A stretch of 6,591 bases of DNA from positions 1 to 6,591 of the forward strand of contig JAMDAP010000087.1 in the NCBI GenBank assembly GCA_023484675.1. The letters run 5' to 3'. Each line of letters starts with the position of its first letter. Positions within the stretch are counted from its first letter, which is position 1. Below, in pieces: positions 5,769 through 6,591 of this stretch. The notes beneath the pieces are model-generated. The model was given only the letters and a program-made list of their open reading frames with translations. It was not told the DNA's origin and did not search any database. The stretch is from Bacillota bacterium (GTDB lineage Bacteria; Bacillota_E; Symbiobacteriia; JAMDAP01). The translations under genes were made by a program, and so were the position numbers.

Positions 5769-6591
5769 TTACCTGGCCCGGGTGGAGGGCGAGGGGGCCC
5801 TGGACGTCCAGGTCTCCGGCGGGCGGGTGACGGACCTGAAGCTCAAGATCTTTGAGCCGCCCCGTTTCTTTGAGGCCTTTCTGGTCGGTCGGTCCTACCT
5901 GGAAGTGGGGGACATCACCTCCCGTATCTGTGGGATCTGTCCAGTGGCCTATCAAACGAGCGCGGCCAACGCCGTGGAGGACGCCTTCCAGCTGAAGGTG
6001 GAAGGTTCGCTGCGCCAGCTCAGGCGGCTGATCTACTTGAGCGAGTACCTGGAGAGCCATGTGCTGCACATCTATTTCCTAGCGGCCCCGGACTTCCTGG
6101 GGTACGAGAGCGCCATTTCCATGGCGCAGGACTACCCCGGGGTGGTACAGCGAGCGCTGCGCATGAAGCGCCTGGGCAACGACTTGATGGCCGCTGTGGG
6201 CGGGCGGGAGGTGCACCCCGTCGCCCTGCGCCCCGGTGGCTTCTACAAGGTGCCGCGCCGTGAAGACCTCCTGCCCTTTGTCCCGCGTCTTCTGGAGGGA
6301 AAGCAGGATGCGCTGGACACCCTCGAGGTCGTGGCAGGCCTGGACCTCCCCGATCTGACCCGGGACATTGAGTTCGTGGCCCTGTCTCATCCGACCGAAT
6401 ACGCCATGCTGGACGGGCGGGTGGTCTCCAGCAAGGGACTGGATCTTTCAGTCCAGGAGTACGAGGAGTACTTCGAGGAGGAGCACGTTCCCTACAGCAA
6501 CGCGCTTCACTCCAGGATCAAGGGGCGCGGCGCCTATTTCGTCGGGCCGCTCGCCCGGGTCAACCTGAACTTCGACCGCCTGTCCCCCGAT
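5743..6591 (+). CDS. hydA: Group 3b [NiFe] hydrogenase large (alpha) subunit, 3' truncated by the window
   Basis: This is the catalytic subunit, which binds the Ni-Fe(CN)2CO centre and reversibly splits H2. The frame is open from the ATG at 5743 to the window end: 283 codons, without a stop, of an expected 400 or more. GGAAGGGAG (5725-5733) precedes the start by nine bases, and the first 26 nt lie inside the delta gene in another frame. Visible features are RVEGEG at 13-18, the L1 nickel-ligand motif RICGIC at 61-66 (C63, C66) followed by PVAYQ, and the GGREVHP...RPGG segment at 153-166. L1 with PVAYQ fits the cytoplasmic group 3 enzymes. The C-terminal DPCxxC motif with the other two nickel ligands, and the tail removed by the maturation protease, lie beyond the window and are not visible. 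hyhL is a synonym; this is not the [FeFe] HydA. Confidence 0.94.
   Translation, partial: MSEKRIKVDYLARVEGEGALDVQVSGGRVTDLKLKIFEPPRFFEAFLVGRSYLEVGDITSRICGICPVAYQTSAANAVEDAFQLKVEGSLRQLRRLIYLSEYLESHVLHIYFLAAPDFLGYESAISMAQDYPGVVQRALRMKRLGNDLMAAVGGREVHPVALRPGGFYKVPRREDLLPFVPRLLEGKQDALDTLEVVAGLDLPDLTRDIEFVALSHPTEYAMLDGRVVSSKGLDLSVQEYEEYFEEEHVPYSNALHSRIKGRGAYFVGPLARVNLNFDRLSPD

Noticed and set aside
1..6591. CRISPR array, tRNA/rRNA gene, insertion sequence or phage element
   Set aside because: Coding sequence fills almost all of the window; no regularly spaced repeats, transposase-like proteins, terminal inverted repeats or RNA gene patterns were seen.

Overview
This is a bacterial, strongly GC-rich window (about two thirds G+C, estimated by eye) with seven genes or gene parts, all on the + strand and almost without gaps. 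The longest stretch between genes is 38 bp. Strong AGGAGG-type ribosome binding sites, one GTG start and several stop/start overlaps suggest one operon. Phylum cannot be fixed from the window. A high-GC Firmicutes-like lineage, Chloroflexota or a similar anaerobic or thermophilic group would fit.

Layout: positions 1-20 may hold the last codons of an upstream gene, possibly hypD. Next is hypE (43-1089), the enzyme that makes the nitrile precursor of the cyanide ligands of [NiFe] hydrogenase. A two-component pair follows: a receiver-only response regulator (1123-1542) and a membrane sensor histidine kinase (1539-2921) that overlap by 4 nt. The remainder is a group 3b [NiFe] hydrogenase (sulfhydrogenase type) in the classical order beta (2960-4072), gamma (4069-4974), delta (4977-5768) and alpha (5743 to beyond the window end).

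How they work together: alpha carries the NiFe site and delta the FeS relay from it. Beta adds two further [4Fe-4S] clusters, and gamma is the FAD/NAD(P)/[2Fe-2S] module that exchanges electrons with the nicotinamide pool. HypE serves maturation of alpha. The kinase has the GGxxNPF heptapeptide (GGAENPF) known from the quinone-sensing redox kinases RegB/PrrB, so it may report quinone-pool redox state.

The most interesting point is this putative quinone-responsive kinase, paired with an unusual stand-alone receiver that has no DNA-binding domain and an enlarged loop before its conserved lysine, placed between a maturation gene and the structural genes of a soluble hydrogenase. Smaller curiosities are a 24-bp tandem duplication in the N-terminal tail of gamma, a perfect cUACGg hairpin inside the receiver gene, and a perfect 6-bp hairpin across the kinase stop codon.
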